NCBI RefSeq assembly: GCF_024972735.1
Contig: NZ_CP087723.1
Span: 1,488,001-1,552,000, forward strand
DNA length: 64,000 bases
Source of the DNA: Halalkaliarchaeum sp. AArc-CO
GTDB lineage: Archaea > Halobacteriota > Halobacteria > Halobacteriales > Haloferacaceae
Reading direction: 5' to 3'
Position numbers and translations under genes: made by a program. Positions 33,495-41,911 of this stretch are shown here, piece by piece (positions within the stretch are counted from its first letter, which is position 1; each line of letters opens with the position of its first letter). The notes under the pieces are model-generated. The model was not told the origin of the DNA and did not search any database. It saw only the letters and a program-made list of their open reading frames with translations.

Positions 33495-34298
33495 TCACTC
33501 GAAAAACGACGCGATGCGGGAGAGACCGTGGCGGCCGCGGATCGCGCCGAGTTTGGCGGCCGATGCCGTTTTGAGTGCACTGGCCTTCGTGTACGTCGCG
33601 CTGGCTTTCACGCTTTTCTTGCTGTAGTAAGCGCTCTTGCGTGCAGCAGCGATCGCGTAATGCTTGCTGGCCATCGGGATCGGGGCCCGGCGCCCCCGAA
33701 CGCTCGTCTCCCCGTTCCGGATCGCATCGAGAACGTGCTCGCCGGTCACCGCCTCCCGGGGAACGTCGCCGACGTCGATCTCGCTGAACGCGCGACCGAC
33801 GTACTCGAGCGTGTGGGCGTCGCTGGCGGCGACCCCCGGGTAGCCGTGCTCGGCAGCGAATCGACGAGCCCGGCGGTTCCGGTAGCCGGTGAACAGCCAG
33901 GCGTTGAACACCTCGACGGCGTCACAGTCGGCGACGTAGCGCCGTCGAACTCCGTGGCGCGAACGCTGGAACGGGTGGGGAACGACCGCGACACCGCCGT
34001 TCTCGCGGATCCAGGCCACCGTTTCGTCGAACGGGTGCCGGTGAGGGGGCATCCGATCGACACCGACCGCGAGGAGATGACCGTGGGCGGTCGACACCTC
34101 CACGCCCGGAATTCCGACGAGTCCGTACGCTGGAGCCAGTTCGGCCGCCCGAATCGACTCTCCCATCACGTCGTGGTCGGTGATGACCACGGCGTCGAGA
34201 TCGATGTCGGCGGCGTGTTCGAGGATGAGATCCACCGGCTCGTGGCCGTCATAAGAGTCTTCAGAGTGAACGTGGAGGTCGATCCGGAGCGTCGTCAC
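33495..34298 (-). CDS. PHP-domain metal-dependent phosphoesterase
   Basis: A 267-residue protein. PHP metal ligands are visible as DLHVHSEDSYDG, VITDHDVMGE, GVEV and VVPHPF, plus ASDAHTLEYVG near the end. Such enzymes hydrolyse phosphoesters, but the substrate is unknown. The last 60 residues are basic, rich in Lys, Ala and Ser, unlike the rest, and may bind nucleic acid or membrane. The GTG at 34298 is chosen because a TATA-like TTATATTA (34320-34327) lies exactly one archaeal promoter distance upstream; the frame extends to 34382 without family sequence. Confidence 0.85.
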   Translation of the reverse strand: MTTLRIDLHVHSEDSYDGHEPVDLILEHAADIDLDAVVITDHDVMGESIRAAELAPAYGLVGIPGVEVSTAHGHLLAVGVDRMPPHRHPFDETVAWIRENGGVAVVPHPFQRSRHGVRRRYVADCDAVEVFNAWLFTGYRNRRARRFAAEHGYPGVAASDAHTLEYVGRAFSEIDVGDVPREAVTGEHVLDAIRNGETSVRGRRAPIPMASKHYAIAAARKSAYYSKKSVKASATYTKASALKTASAAKLGAIRGRHGLSRIASFFE

Positions 34299-34319
34299 GC
34301 CATCCCGTAGGTCGACCGG

Positions 34320-34370
34320 TAATATAAGCGCGTTTGTCGGCCGTCGAAAAGCGTCACGCCTTATAAAATC
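34320..34370. promoter_or_regulatory. Divergent promoter pair (PHP gene / PiT gene)
   Basis: TTATATTA on the minus strand (34320-34327) and TTATAAAA on the plus strand (34361-34368) sit about 26-30 bp from the GTG starts at 34298 and 34394. Both transcripts would be leaderless and start on GTG. Confidence 0.65.
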
Positions 34371-34393
34371 AAACGACAACACCCATTCGAACC

Positions 34394-35593
34394 GTGATCG
34401 ACCCGCTGCTCGCGATTGGTCTCCTCGTCGCCTGTTTCGTCGCCTACAATATCGGCGGTGCGACGACCGGGCCCGCGTTCGGGCCGGCCGTCGGGGCAGG
34501 GGTGCTTCCGAAGGCGGCCGCCGGAGGGCTGATGTCGGTGTTTTTCTTCCTGGGAGCGTTCACTATCGGTCGCAACGTCGTCGACACGCTCGGCGATGAC
34601 CTCGTCCACGATACCGCCGTGTTCACGCTGGAGGCGAGCATCCTGGTGTTGTTCTTCATCGGCGGGGCGCTGCTCATCGGGAACCTCACCGGCGCGCCGT
34701 CGTCGACCTCGATGACGGCAGTCGGCGCTATCGCCGGACTTGCCCTCGCCCGGGGCGTCCTCGATTTTGCGGTGATCGGGGAAATCCTGGCGTGGTGGAT
34801 CATCTCGCCGGTGATCGGCTTCTGGATGGCAGTGATGATCGGCCGGTATTTCTACGACGACCTCGACCGGATCATCGCCATCGAACAGAGCGAGGGGCCG
34901 CTCGTCAAGATCGACCGGGAAGCGACGGTTCCGCGACCAGTTCCGGGAGAACAGACGAGTAGACGGGAGCTCCTCGGCACCGCAGTCGTGGTCGGAATCG
35001 GGTGTCTGATGGCGTTCAGCTCGGGGGCGAGCAACATCGCAAACGCGATCGCTCCGCTCGTTGGCAGTGGCGCAATCGCGATGAATCCCGGAATTGTACT
35101 CGGCTCTGCCGCCGTGGCGGTCGGGGCGTTCACGATTGCCCGGCGGACCATGGAGACGCTTGGAAACGACATTACCGACCTTCCGCTCACCGCGGCCATC
35201 ATCGTCGCCGTCTTGAGTTCCGGGATCGTGATTGCGCTGTCGGCGATCGGGATTCCGGCCAGTTTCGTCATCATCGCCACCGTCTGTATCGTCGGCCTCG
35301 GCTGGGGTCGCTCGACCGACCGGATCCCGATTCGCGACGCAGTCCGTGGAACCACATCGCCGCAGGTATCGGTCGGCGCACTCTCCGAAGACGCAGGTGC
35401 GCCGACGGTCGGACAGCCAGCTATCGACGGTGAGGCCCCGGACCGACGGAATCGCCACACCGACGACGCCGAGGCTCCGCCGGCGACCTCCGACCTGTTC
35501 GATCCGGAGACGACGGTCAGAGTGATCGTGATGCAAAACGTCGTGCCGATCGTCGCGACAGCCGGGTCCTATCTCACGTTCCTGGTAATTTGA
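34394..35593 (+). CDS. PiT-family inorganic phosphate transporter
   Basis: A 399-residue transporter with the duplicated PiT signature: VAYNIGGATTGPAFGPAV in the N-terminal half and SSGASNIANAIAPLVGSGA in the C-terminal half. It has about nine to ten helices. An acidic loop of about 70 residues (around 310-375) precedes the last helix. PiT proteins import phosphate with protons or sodium; related members carry sulfate. It starts with GTG under a good TATA box. Confidence 0.9.
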   Translation: MIDPLLAIGLLVACFVAYNIGGATTGPAFGPAVGAGVLPKAAAGGLMSVFFFLGAFTIGRNVVDTLGDDLVHDTAVFTLEASILVLFFIGGALLIGNLTGAPSSTSMTAVGAIAGLALARGVLDFAVIGEILAWWIISPVIGFWMAVMIGRYFYDDLDRIIAIEQSEGPLVKIDREATVPRPVPGEQTSRRELLGTAVVVGIGCLMAFSSGASNIANAIAPLVGSGAIAMNPGIVLGSAAVAVGAFTIARRTMETLGNDITDLPLTAAIIVAVLSSGIVIALSAIGIPASFVIIATVCIVGLGWGRSTDRIPIRDAVRGTTSPQVSVGALSEDAGAPTVGQPAIDGEAPDRRNRHTDDAEAPPATSDLFDPETTVRVIVMQNVVPIVATAGSYLTFLVI

Positions 35594-35667
35594 GGCGCAA
35601 CTGCGCGATCGGGACCTGCGTGAAAACAGTTGGACCTTAGTGACTCACGGTCGTATTTCCACTGACT

Positions 35668-36279
35668 ATGACGGTTCGCTTCAAAGGTCGCCAGACGCAG
35701 TTTTATATCGACGTCATCTACGGCATCGCGTTCAGTGCCGGGTTCGCCTACCTCCTGTTCGTCGGGATGGACCCGCGCGTCGCGGCGTTCCAGGGGGGGC
35801 TCGTGTTCGGATATTTCCTCCGCGTGTGGGAGAACATGAGCGTCTACGAACGGATTCTCGAGGAGGAAGTCGCAGCGGAGGCCCAGGAGGCGGTCGCCCA
35901 GGAGGTCGAGGACACCGTACCGGGGGAAGCCGAGGAACAGGTAACCCAGGAAATCGAGGAACGTGTTCCCGAGGAAGTTACCTCGGAAGTGGAACAACGA
36001 GTCCCTGAAGAGGTCACCTCGGAGGTCGAACAGCAGGTTCCCGAGGAGGTCACCTCGGCCGTCGAACAGCAGGTCGAGCAGGCCGTCGAACGACAGATGG
36101 AAGACGGAATGGGCGACCAGATCGAGGCGGAAGTCGAAGACCAACTCGAGGACGACGTCGCCGATCAGATCGAAGCGGAGGTCGACGAGCGGATCGGCGA
36201 GGAAGTCGAAAAACGGCTCGACGACCGCGTCGAGGACCACACTGAAAGCGGACCCGAAGGGGACGATTCCACGGAGTGA
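35668..36279 (+). CDS. Membrane-anchored coiled-coil protein with 12-residue repeats
   Basis: A 203-residue protein. Two hydrophobic segments (about residues 14-32 and 38-51) are followed by about 140 residues of extremely acidic, helical sequence. Three near-identical 12-residue units begin VPEEVTSEVEQ. The tail probably forms a long coiled coil on one side of the membrane. No enzymatic motif is present. Function unknown; a scaffold or envelope-stress role is only a guess. It converges directly on the next gene. Confidence 0.78.
   Translation: MTVRFKGRQTQFYIDVIYGIAFSAGFAYLLFVGMDPRVAAFQGGLVFGYFLRVWENMSVYERILEEEVAAEAQEAVAQEVEDTVPGEAEEQVTQEIEERVPEEVTSEVEQRVPEEVTSEVEQQVPEEVTSAVEQQVEQAVERQMEDGMGDQIEAEVEDQLEDDVADQIEAEVDERIGEEVEKRLDDRVEDHTESGPEGDDSTE
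35965..36072 (+). repeat. 36-bp tandem repeat (three copies)
   Basis: Copies start at 35965, 36001 and 36037, each encoding V-P-E-E-V-T-S-(E/A)-V-E-Q-(R/Q). Differences are mostly at third codon positions, so the copies have diverged under protein-level selection. Confidence 0.85.
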
Positions 36280-36498
36280 CTACTCGCCGTCGAGATCGTC
36301 TTCCGATCCCGGAATCCCGCACACGCCGGCCGCTGACCCTGCACGTTCGACGCCGGTCGCAATCCCGGTGATCTCCCATGACGGGTCGTGGCCTGTCTCG
36401 CGTTCGTGGTCGTCGATCCACTCCCTGGCTTCCGATAGCGAGTCAAACGCACCCTCGAAACCACACCCGGGACACCACACCTTCGCTCGAGTCGCCAT
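36280..36498 (-). CDS. Small zinc-ribbon-like protein
   Basis: A 72-residue protein with WCPGCGFEGAFDSLSEAREW at its N-terminus. One CxxC is present, and a histidine-containing helix (DDHERETGH) could supply the other metal ligands. The acidic tail includes a further cysteine. It resembles small haloarchaeal zinc-binding proteins (DUF7542-like, low certainty). Its stop codon abuts the stop of the convergent coiled-coil gene. Confidence 0.75.
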   Translation of the reverse strand: MATRAKVWCPGCGFEGAFDSLSEAREWIDDHERETGHDPSWEITGIATGVERAGSAAGVCGIPGSEDDLDGE

Positions 36499-36547
36499 TA
36501 CGAACTGGTAGGTCCCGGGGGCCGATAACGTCTCCGCTCGTCGCTAC

Positions 36548-37195
36548 TCACGACTCGAGCGTAGCCGACCACTCGGAGAGTGGTTCGAACGCCCACCACG
36601 CGAGCGCGACGGCGAAAACCGAAAGGCCGACGGAGATCACCGGCAGCACCAGCCCCGGTTCGTACTCGAGCGGAGGATGGTAGCCGAAGACGTAATCGAA
36701 CACGTCGTTTGCCAGAAGCAACGCCAGCGCCGACGCGAGCGCCCCCGGCGTCGTCGCCGCCGCGTGTGGAAACAGGAACGCCTCGGCGACGAACAGGAAG
36801 TGCGTGATCACGATTCCCCAGTAGTCCCACAGCGCTCCCGCCGCGAACAGGTACAGTTCCGGACGAAGCGTGAGGGCGACGAACGTCCAGAGGCCGAACT
36901 TCACGAGCCAGACGAACGCGAACGTGTGGAGATACGCCAGCGGTCGATTTCTCGGTGCCTGATGCGGTTGCCGACCGAGATTGGGGAGTAGCGTCGCCAG
37001 CGCGAGCGTCGCCAGCGCGATCGCCGTCGGGGAATCGGCGTACAGCGGCCACAGGATCGTCGGCACCTCGTCCAACGTGTCGACGTAAAACTCCACGCCG
37101 ACGAGAAACGCGACGGCATTGACGAGGAGGAGCCAGACCAGGGTTGACGGCGTCGCCAGATCTGCCGCCCAGTGGTCCGGGATGACCCGACCCAT
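36548..37195 (-). CDS. DUF1405-family membrane protein
   Basis: A 215-residue protein with about six hydrophobic helices, matching DUF1405 (a family of unknown function also found in Bacillus). Conserved patches include LLLVNAVAFLVGVEFY, LWDYWGIVITHFLFVAE and the final AWWAFEP. The ATG at 37195 has a TATA-like CTTATAAGA about 27 bp upstream, implying a leaderless transcript. Divergent from the MATE gene. Confidence 0.85.
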   Translation of the reverse strand: MGRVIPDHWAADLATPSTLVWLLLVNAVAFLVGVEFYVDTLDEVPTILWPLYADSPTAIALATLALATLLPNLGRQPHQAPRNRPLAYLHTFAFVWLVKFGLWTFVALTLRPELYLFAAGALWDYWGIVITHFLFVAEAFLFPHAAATTPGALASALALLLANDVFDYVFGYHPPLEYEPGLVLPVISVGLSVFAVALAWWAFEPLSEWSATLES

Positions 37196-37305
37196 ACCGT
37201 CGGAGTTCGCGGGCGACTCTTATAAGCAACCGCCCTTGTGCTACCGAAGCAACCGGCCTTCCGACATCGGAACGTTGATTTCTCCGCCAGTCCAGCCTTG
37301 CAAAA

Positions 37306-38937
37306 GTGACAGACCCCGCTTCGCCGGGGGACGACGAGCAAGACGATCCCGACGCGACGCCCTCCGGTACACCTCCCGACGAGACGTCCGACAATCCGCC
37401 GGACGTTAGCGACGGTGAAGACGACGACGGCGACGAGCCGCGTGATTCGATCACCGAGGGGAGCCTCCTCCGGCCACTGTTCCGGCTCGCCTGGCCGATT
37501 TTGGTCATCCAGCTGCTGCAGGTGACGTACAACGTCGTCGACACCCTGTATCTCGGCCGCCTGTCGGCGGAGGCGGTGGGGGCACTCAGCCTTGCGTTCC
37601 CGCTGATCTTCCTTTTAATCGCCGTCGCCGGGGGGTTCACCACCGCGGGAGCGATCCTGGTTGCCCAGTACACCGGCGCGAAAGGCGATCGATCCGCGGG
37701 GCTGGTGGCCGGACAGACGATCACGACGGTGGCGGCACTCTCCGTCGTCATCGGGATCGGGGGCTACTTTTACACGCGTCCGGCCCTGGAGCTGCTGCCG
37801 AGCGATCCCGAGACGGCCGCGACGGTGATCCCGCTTGCGGCCGACTACATGGAGGTCATCTTCCTGGGGATCCCGCTGATGTTCGGCTTCTTCGTGTTCA
37901 GCGCGCTACTGCGGGGGTACGGAGACACCCGGACGCCGATGTTCGTGATGGTGGTGTCCGTCTTTATCAACGTCGTCCTCGATCCCTTCCTGATCTTCGG
38001 GTTCCAGCACAACCCGATATTCGTCTGGCTGGACGCGACCCCGATCGTCGGGACGATCGACTTCGCGGCCATCGAGACGGCGACCTACGCCGCGACGGGG
38101 TTCGTCGGGTTCGGCATCCAGGGGGCGGCGCTCGCGACGATTATCGCTCGCGGCATCGCAACGGCGATCGGGCTGTGGCTGCTATTTACGACGACCGTCG
38201 GTCCGGCCGTCCGGATCCGCCACCTCTCACCGGATCTGGGGTTCATCTCCGACATCTTCCGGCTGGGTCTCCCCAGCAGCGTCGAGCAGACCGCGAGCGC
38301 GCTGGCAATGATCACCCTTACCGCCATGGTGGTGACGTTCTCGCCGCCGGTGGTGGCCGCCTACGGGCTCGGAAACCGCCTCATATCGCTCGTGTTCCTC
38401 CCGGCGATGGGGCTCGGGCGCGCGATCGACACGATGGTCGGCCAGAACCTGGGCGCCGACCGCGCCGATCGGGCCGCCCGGGCGGTTCGCGTCGCGGCGA
38501 GCACCGGCGCGGGCGTGATGCTCCTCGTTGCGGTCGTCGCGGTGGCGTTCACAGAGCCGATCGTTGCGGTCTTCCTCGGCGACGTGCCGCAGGCGGCCGA
38601 GACGATCCGTCACGGCGTCGACTACGTCCGGATCCGCTCCGTCGAGTTCGCGTTCATCGGAGTCGCGCAGGTCATCCTCGGTGCGTTCCGCGGTGCTGGA
38701 AACACGAAGACGGCGATGACCATTTCGCTGATCTCCCTGTGGGCCGGCCGGGTGGCCTGCGTCTTTTATCTGGTGTTCGTCGCCGGCTGGGGCGCGACCG
38801 GGATCTGGGTGGGGATGACCGTCGGCCACATCGTCAGCGCAGTGATCGGCGTGGTCTGGTTCTCCCGTGGAACCTGGACCGAAAAGTACATCGACGAACC
38901 GGACCCGGTCGAACCACCAGCCCCGACAGAGGACTGA
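37306..38937 (+). CDS. MATE-family efflux transporter
   Basis: A 543-residue multidrug and toxin extrusion transporter with 12 helices, after an acidic N-terminal tail of about 50 residues that is longer than usual. The MATE core begins LLRPLFRLAWPILVIQLLQ, and the two halves are related, with conserved patches such as FVFSALLRGYGDTRTPM and GAFRGAGNTKTAMTISL. It exports cationic compounds using sodium or proton gradients; substrate unknown. It starts with GTG; the tail could allow a later start. Confidence 0.9.
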   Translation: MTDPASPGDDEQDDPDATPSGTPPDETSDNPPDVSDGEDDDGDEPRDSITEGSLLRPLFRLAWPILVIQLLQVTYNVVDTLYLGRLSAEAVGALSLAFPLIFLLIAVAGGFTTAGAILVAQYTGAKGDRSAGLVAGQTITTVAALSVVIGIGGYFYTRPALELLPSDPETAATVIPLAADYMEVIFLGIPLMFGFFVFSALLRGYGDTRTPMFVMVVSVFINVVLDPFLIFGFQHNPIFVWLDATPIVGTIDFAAIETATYAATGFVGFGIQGAALATIIARGIATAIGLWLLFTTTVGPAVRIRHLSPDLGFISDIFRLGLPSSVEQTASALAMITLTAMVVTFSPPVVAAYGLGNRLISLVFLPAMGLGRAIDTMVGQNLGADRADRAARAVRVAASTGAGVMLLVAVVAVAFTEPIVAVFLGDVPQAAETIRHGVDYVRIRSVEFAFIGVAQVILGAFRGAGNTKTAMTISLISLWAGRVACVFYLVFVAGWGATGIWVGMTVGHIVSAVIGVVWFSRGTWTEKYIDEPDPVEPPAPTED

Positions 38938-38975
38938 TCACGGTTCATCCACCCCGACAGAGGACTGACAGCCGC

Positions 38976-39932
38976 CTACAGCGGCTCGAACGACGGGGGA
39001 ACTGTCCGGCCTTGCTGAAACTGTTTCAGGTAGTGTCTGATCCCCGGCCCGTGGGCAGCACCGACGAGCAGATGCACTTCACTCGCGTTGTCGTGGTGGT
39101 AGACAGCGTACTCTGCCATTCGCTCGTTTCGTGCGTGTGTGACGACCTCGAGTTCGGGATCGTGTCGCCGGAGCCACTCCCGTTCCAGCGGTTGTGGGAG
39201 AAACGCCCGGGCGTAATACCGCTGGAGGTCACGGAGTCGATCGGGGTTCCGACTCGCATCGCGACTCAGCGAGAACGACTCGTAATTTTTCGCCGTCGCG
39301 AGATCCGCGTGATCGGTCACGAACGCGGCTGCGACGTCGGCGAGGACGCGTTCGAACCGGTCGCCGTACACGGACGCCCCTGATTCGATGACAGAAAACG
39401 TCGCCTCTCGGAACGTCGAGGCGATCGAACTGACGTCCTCGAGCAACGCGTCGAACGGCGTCTCTTCGAGCGGGCCGAGCCACGATTCACCAGCCAGTTG
39501 GACGCACTGCTCCATCGCCCAGCGGTAATCGTCCATCTCACAGACCCCCTCGAAGTCCTGAAAGTAAAGCGGGCGGATCCCCTGTTCGCAGTACACCGAC
39601 GCATCCCGGTCGAGATATCGTCGGACGTGCGTTCTCAAGAACGCTCGCTCTTCGGGCGTGTCCGCGTGTGTGACTCCGTGGACGTGGAACGCGTGACCGT
39701 CGAGACGAACGCACGTTCCGGGGAGTCCACCCGAGTCCGAGACGTCCCACCAGGTCGGATCGACGGTGGACTTCCAGACGTCTTTCGCCCGAAAGTACGC
39801 CTCGTGAATCGACTCCGTTTCGAATTGCGTTCGCAGCTCAGAGAGGGACTCGGATGCCCGGATCTCGGCAACCTGTTCCGCGTCGGTGTCAGTGTCGTCC
39901 GTGCCGTCGCTGGCGTACGGTTCCTCGTCCAC
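38976..39932 (-). CDS. TraB/PrgY-like protein (distant)
   Basis: A 318-residue soluble protein. An N-terminal FHVHGVTHADTPEERAFLR and a C-terminal EVHLLVGAAHGPGIRHYLK resemble the paired histidine motifs of the TraB/PrgY/gumN superfamily (GTAH near the start and VGAAHxPGI near the end). I infer a TraB-like fold; the enzymatic role of that superfamily is uncertain. About 30 acidic residues lead the protein. It lies between convergent MATE and same-strand propeller genes, with no evident operon. Confidence 0.6.
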   Translation of the reverse strand: MDEEPYASDGTDDTDTDAEQVAEIRASESLSELRTQFETESIHEAYFRAKDVWKSTVDPTWWDVSDSGGLPGTCVRLDGHAFHVHGVTHADTPEERAFLRTHVRRYLDRDASVYCEQGIRPLYFQDFEGVCEMDDYRWAMEQCVQLAGESWLGPLEETPFDALLEDVSSIASTFREATFSVIESGASVYGDRFERVLADVAAAFVTDHADLATAKNYESFSLSRDASRNPDRLRDLQRYYARAFLPQPLEREWLRRHDPELEVVTHARNERMAEYAVYHHDNASEVHLLVGAAHGPGIRHYLKQFQQGRTVPPSFEPL

Positions 39933-40056
39933 GTGGATTCACTCCCTGGAAATATTACGGTTCGAGGCCGTTTCAACGCCGCTACTATGTGTACTTGAGG
40001 CACACATCCGACCACCAGTGTGAGACCAGGCAACTGCCCGTCTTACTGTCGGGACT

Positions 40057-40980
40057 TCACCGCGAAAGGTAGGCGATGCCGTCCGGGTGAAGACCGACGT
40101 CGTACCTGTCTATCTCCTCCCACTCGTCGGCGTCGAGGACGCTCACGTCGTTCGTCTTGTTGTTCGCGACGAACGCCCGCTCTCCGGTCGGATCGAAAGT
40201 AGTACCGCCGGGCCAGATACCCACGGGGATGCGGGCGATCTCCCAGGGTCGGATCTCGTCGTTTCGCTCGTGGCTGGTGTCGATGACGCTCACGTCGTTG
40301 CCCTCGCGGTTCGGAACGAAGACGTGGCGACCATTCGGCGAGGAGACGACCCGGATCGGCGTTTCGCCCAGCAGCGCCTGTCCCTGCTCTTCAAACGTTT
40401 CGGGATCGACAACTGTGAGCCGCGAATCGTCCTGGTTGGCGACCAGCAGCCCGCCTTCGGGATGGACTTCGATCCCTTCGGGCGCTTCGCCGACGGGGAT
40501 GTCTCCGACGATTTCCCGTTCGTCGGCGTCGATCGCGGTGACGTTGTCGCTGCCGATGTTGGCGACGAACGCGGTCTCCTCGTCCGGCGTGAACGCCACC
40601 ATATGGGACTTGTCCTGAAACGTCGGGAACACGGAACGCAGCTCGACACCCTCGCCGGCGACGTCGAACACGAAAACGCGGGAGCTGTATGTCGATGCGA
40701 GCCACAACTCGTCGGCCGACTCCCTGAGAGCCAACCCGTGGGGGAAGTCGAACTGCTCGTGTTCGATCCGCTGGATGATTTCCCAGGAGTCCGTATTCAG
40801 AACCAGGAGGGTTCCGCCGAGCGAACAGGTGACGTACAACTCCTTTCCGTCCGGGCCGATTTCGACCTCGTGAGGGTTGAAGTCGGTCTGGACACGGTCG
40901 ATTGTCTCTCCAGAATCTGGGTCGACAATCGAGATGCTGTCTTCGTCCTTGTTGAGTACAACAAGCCGGTCGTCCGTCAT
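40057..40980 (-). CDS. YncE-like beta-propeller protein
   Basis: A 307-residue protein of repeating propeller blades, with recurrent phrases such as NDVSVIDTS, NVTAIDADE, LTVVDPETFE and TFDPTGERAFVANN. It resembles the YncE/surface-layer 40-residue beta-propeller family, although no signal peptide is seen, so it is probably cytoplasmic. Such proteins bind ligands or partners; the ligand is unknown. The ATG at 40980 lies about 27 bp from a TATA-like TTTATAAC (about 41008-41015), which fixes the start over a longer frame. Confidence 0.85.
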   Translation of the reverse strand: MTDDRLVVLNKDEDSISIVDPDSGETIDRVQTDFNPHEVEIGPDGKELYVTCSLGGTLLVLNTDSWEIIQRIEHEQFDFPHGLALRESADELWLASTYSSRVFVFDVAGEGVELRSVFPTFQDKSHMVAFTPDEETAFVANIGSDNVTAIDADEREIVGDIPVGEAPEGIEVHPEGGLLVANQDDSRLTVVDPETFEEQGQALLGETPIRVVSSPNGRHVFVPNREGNDVSVIDTSHERNDEIRPWEIARIPVGIWPGGTTFDPTGERAFVANNKTNDVSVLDADEWEEIDRYDVGLHPDGIAYLSR

Positions 40981-41111
40981 GTGAGAACACGGTTCGAGTC
41001 GAAATGTTATAAATCGGATCGGTTCGCGGACCGGATACGTTTTGGTGAACCGGTCGCCCACTGCAATCACCTCGGCGACACTGTTACCAATCCCCTCGGT
41101 GTACAGCAGCT

Positions 41112-41861
41112 ATGGTTGACGGAAGTCCTAACCGACCCTCGCCGGGAGGTGCCGAAGCCACCGGGGAAACCGAGGTCGTCCCAGTGGCGCGAGAGGAACT
41201 CCGGATCACTTTCGAGTACCAGGTCCAGCGGCTCCGGGAGATTGACGGGAAGGCGATAGAACTGCTGAAGGCGAACCTGCTTTTGATCGGGCTGGTCGTC
41301 ACTGCGGGATCGATCCTGGTACAGACGGAAATTGACGTCGCCGCATTCGTGAATGCGTTTACGGTCGCGGGAGGACTGCTGCTTTTGGTGTCGACGGGGC
41401 TGGCTGGGGTCACCTACACCTCCTCGAACCTCCGGGGTGGACTGGACGCCGACGCCGTCGAGACGGCGATCGCAGACGAGGGGGACGGCGAATTCCAGGA
41501 ACGATTGCTCCGGAGCTACGCCCGATGGATCGATTACAACGCCCGGATGACAGCCGTCAACGACATCCTCGTCACCGTGACAGTTCTCCTGGTCGTCGTC
41601 GCGTTCGTGTACGTGCTCGTCGGCGTCGTCGTCGGGTTCGCGCCCGTTTCGACGGCGACAGCGATCGGTCTGTTCGTCGTGCTCACGCTCCTCCTGGGGT
41701 GGGTGACGAGACGGGTGTATCACATGGATCATCTGGGGCCTCGGGATGCTCGGCGTAACGGGACGTTCGACGGCGTCCGGCTCTCGAAGGGGACGACCCG
41801 AACTGAAGGATTGAACACGCTCAAGGTAATGTTCGCTCGAAAGCCCGACGAGGAAGAGTAG
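41112..41861 (+). CDS. Four-helix membrane protein of unknown function
   Basis: A 249-residue protein. A soluble N-terminal region of 50 residues ending in a charged helix (EYQVQRLREIDGKAIELLKA) leads into helices at about 52-72 and 79-104. A 45-residue acidic loop follows, then helices at about 150-172 and 177-197, and a 50-residue basic C-terminus. The shape, two helix pairs with cytoplasmic ends, resembles some small effector-like membrane proteins, but I see no diagnostic motif. The ATG at 41112 is the first in frame. Confidence 0.72.
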   Translation: MVDGSPNRPSPGGAEATGETEVVPVAREELRITFEYQVQRLREIDGKAIELLKANLLLIGLVVTAGSILVQTEIDVAAFVNAFTVAGGLLLLVSTGLAGVTYTSSNLRGGLDADAVETAIADEGDGEFQERLLRSYARWIDYNARMTAVNDILVTVTVLLVVVAFVYVLVGVVVGFAPVSTATAIGLFVVLTLLLGWVTRRVYHMDHLGPRDARRNGTFDGVRLSKGTTRTEGLNTLKVMFARKPDEEE

Positions 41862-41911
41862 GCCGGGAACGGATCGGCGAGGTTTTCCACCTCGGCCCGT
41901 TACCCAGTCAC

